Source of the DNA: JAAEQD01 sp964521815
Lineage (GTDB): Bacteria; Zixibacteria; MSB-5A5; UBA10806; 4484-95
Direction of reading: 5' to 3'
DNA length: 21,890 bases
Assembly (NCBI GenBank): GCA_964521815.1
Contig: CAZFSN010000027.1
Coordinates: 1 to 21,890 of the forward strand
This document shows, in pieces, positions 21,460 to 21,890 of this stretch. The notes beneath the pieces are model-generated. The model was not told where the DNA came from. It saw only the letters and a list, made by a program, of their open reading frames with translations, and did not search any database. A program made the position numbers and the translations under genes. Position 1 is the first letter of the stretch, and each line of letters starts with the position of its first letter.

Positions 21460-21890
21460 ATCTCACCGGCCTTGACAGATTTATTTAAATTGATCATTTT
21501 TCTGGAATCGTTCTTGATATAATTTTCGGTGATCAGAGAATCCAGCTGCCTGAATTTTTCGGTTATCTGGGCAATTACCGACGCTTCCTTATCGATGGCT
21601 TTTAACCGCTTGACTATCGAAGGATTCGAATTTTTCATGGTCATCAATAAGAATTGGGCGTTGCCCGCTATGATTGCCAGCGGATTATTAATTTCATGAT
21701 TCAAGGTGGCCGCCATTTCGGCCGCGGTTTGCTTTTTCTCCAATTCGATTAATTTGGCCTGCGTTTGTTTTAATTTCTTGTTGGCTTCCATCAGTTCATC
21801 GTTTTTCTTTTCCAATTGATTTTCATATATCATGCGTTCGATAGTGACGGCGGTTTCGGCGGCTATTATGCCTACGATTTGCATGTCCCT
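21453..21890 (-). CDS. GAF-HisKA protein lacking an ATPase domain (5' end outside window)
   Basis: This is the C-terminal end of a gene that continues past the window edge; the frame stays open to the last base. What is seen begins with a typical GAF C-terminal helix (IVGIIAAETAVTIERMIYENQL), then a coiled coil (KKNDELMEANKKLKQTQAKL), then a HisKA helix with the phospho-acceptor His in AATLNHEINNPLAIIAGNAQFLL and the second dimerisation helix. It stops about 40 residues later (KAGEMC) with no HATPase domain. Its stop overlaps the GTG of the next gene (ATGTGCTGA). No HATPase-like sequence appears in the downstream frame either, so this does not look like a simple frameshift. It could act as a phosphotransfer partner for other kinases. 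Confidence 0.85.
   Translation of the reverse strand, partial: RDMQIVGIIAAETAVTIERMIYENQLEKKNDELMEANKKLKQTQAKLIELEKKQTAAEMAATLNHEINNPLAIIAGNAQFLLMTMKNSNPSIVKRLKAIDKEASVIAQITEKFRQLDSLITENYIKNDSRKMINLNKSVKAGEMC

Overview
The window is one long, almost gap-free block of genes, all on the minus strand, so transcription runs from right (21890) to left (1). It holds flagellar genes. The outer-membrane and periplasmic ring genes (flgA, flgH, flgI) mark a motile diderm (Gram-negative-type) bacterium. The FliW/CsrA pair, the -24/-12 (sigma-54) and FliA-type promoter motifs, and the many stand-alone receivers would suit a deep-branching lineage outside the Proteobacteria, such as Zixibacteria or another FCB-type phylum. 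That placement is a guess from general gene style and was not tested.

Right part (21890-18638): a signalling operon. It has the C-terminal end of a GAF/HisKA protein with no ATPase domain, a GAF-HisKA protein whose ATPase domain has lost its usual motifs, two single-domain receivers, and a 120-residue helical protein resembling the signalling tip of chemoreceptors. A 251-base AT-rich gap follows. Next come a third receiver and a FapA/DUF342 protein (18386-16532).

Centre (16531-6887): the flagellar axial operon. A 238-base gap carries a strong sigma-54 promoter match (16328-16343). The order after it is flgF, flgG, flgA, flgH, flgI, flgJ (rod-binding domain fused to a lytic transglycosylase), flgN, flgK, csrA, flgL, fliW. 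A FliA-type promoter match lies in the 3' end of csrA in front of flgL (9378-9404), and a weaker one lies in front of flgN. These suggest timed expression: rod and rings first under sigma-54, then hook-filament junction proteins under sigma-28. CsrA and FliW would give post-transcriptional feedback.

Left part (6875-1): a HExxH protein that looks like a SprA-type putative metalloprotease, then a probable glycosylation cassette. The cassette comprises a TPR-glycosyltransferase fusion, an ArnA-like NAD-dependent sugar dehydrogenase/decarboxylase, a DegT-family sugar aminotransferase, a formyltransferase-like protein lacking the catalytic Asn/His, an unknown 76-residue protein, a hexapeptide-repeat acyltransferase, and a small helical-repeat protein. 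Its position directly after fliW suggests that it modifies the flagellum, but no flagellin gene is in the window.

No tRNA, rRNA, CRISPR array, insertion sequence or clear Rho-independent terminator was seen. No stretch longer than 300 bases lacks a gene.
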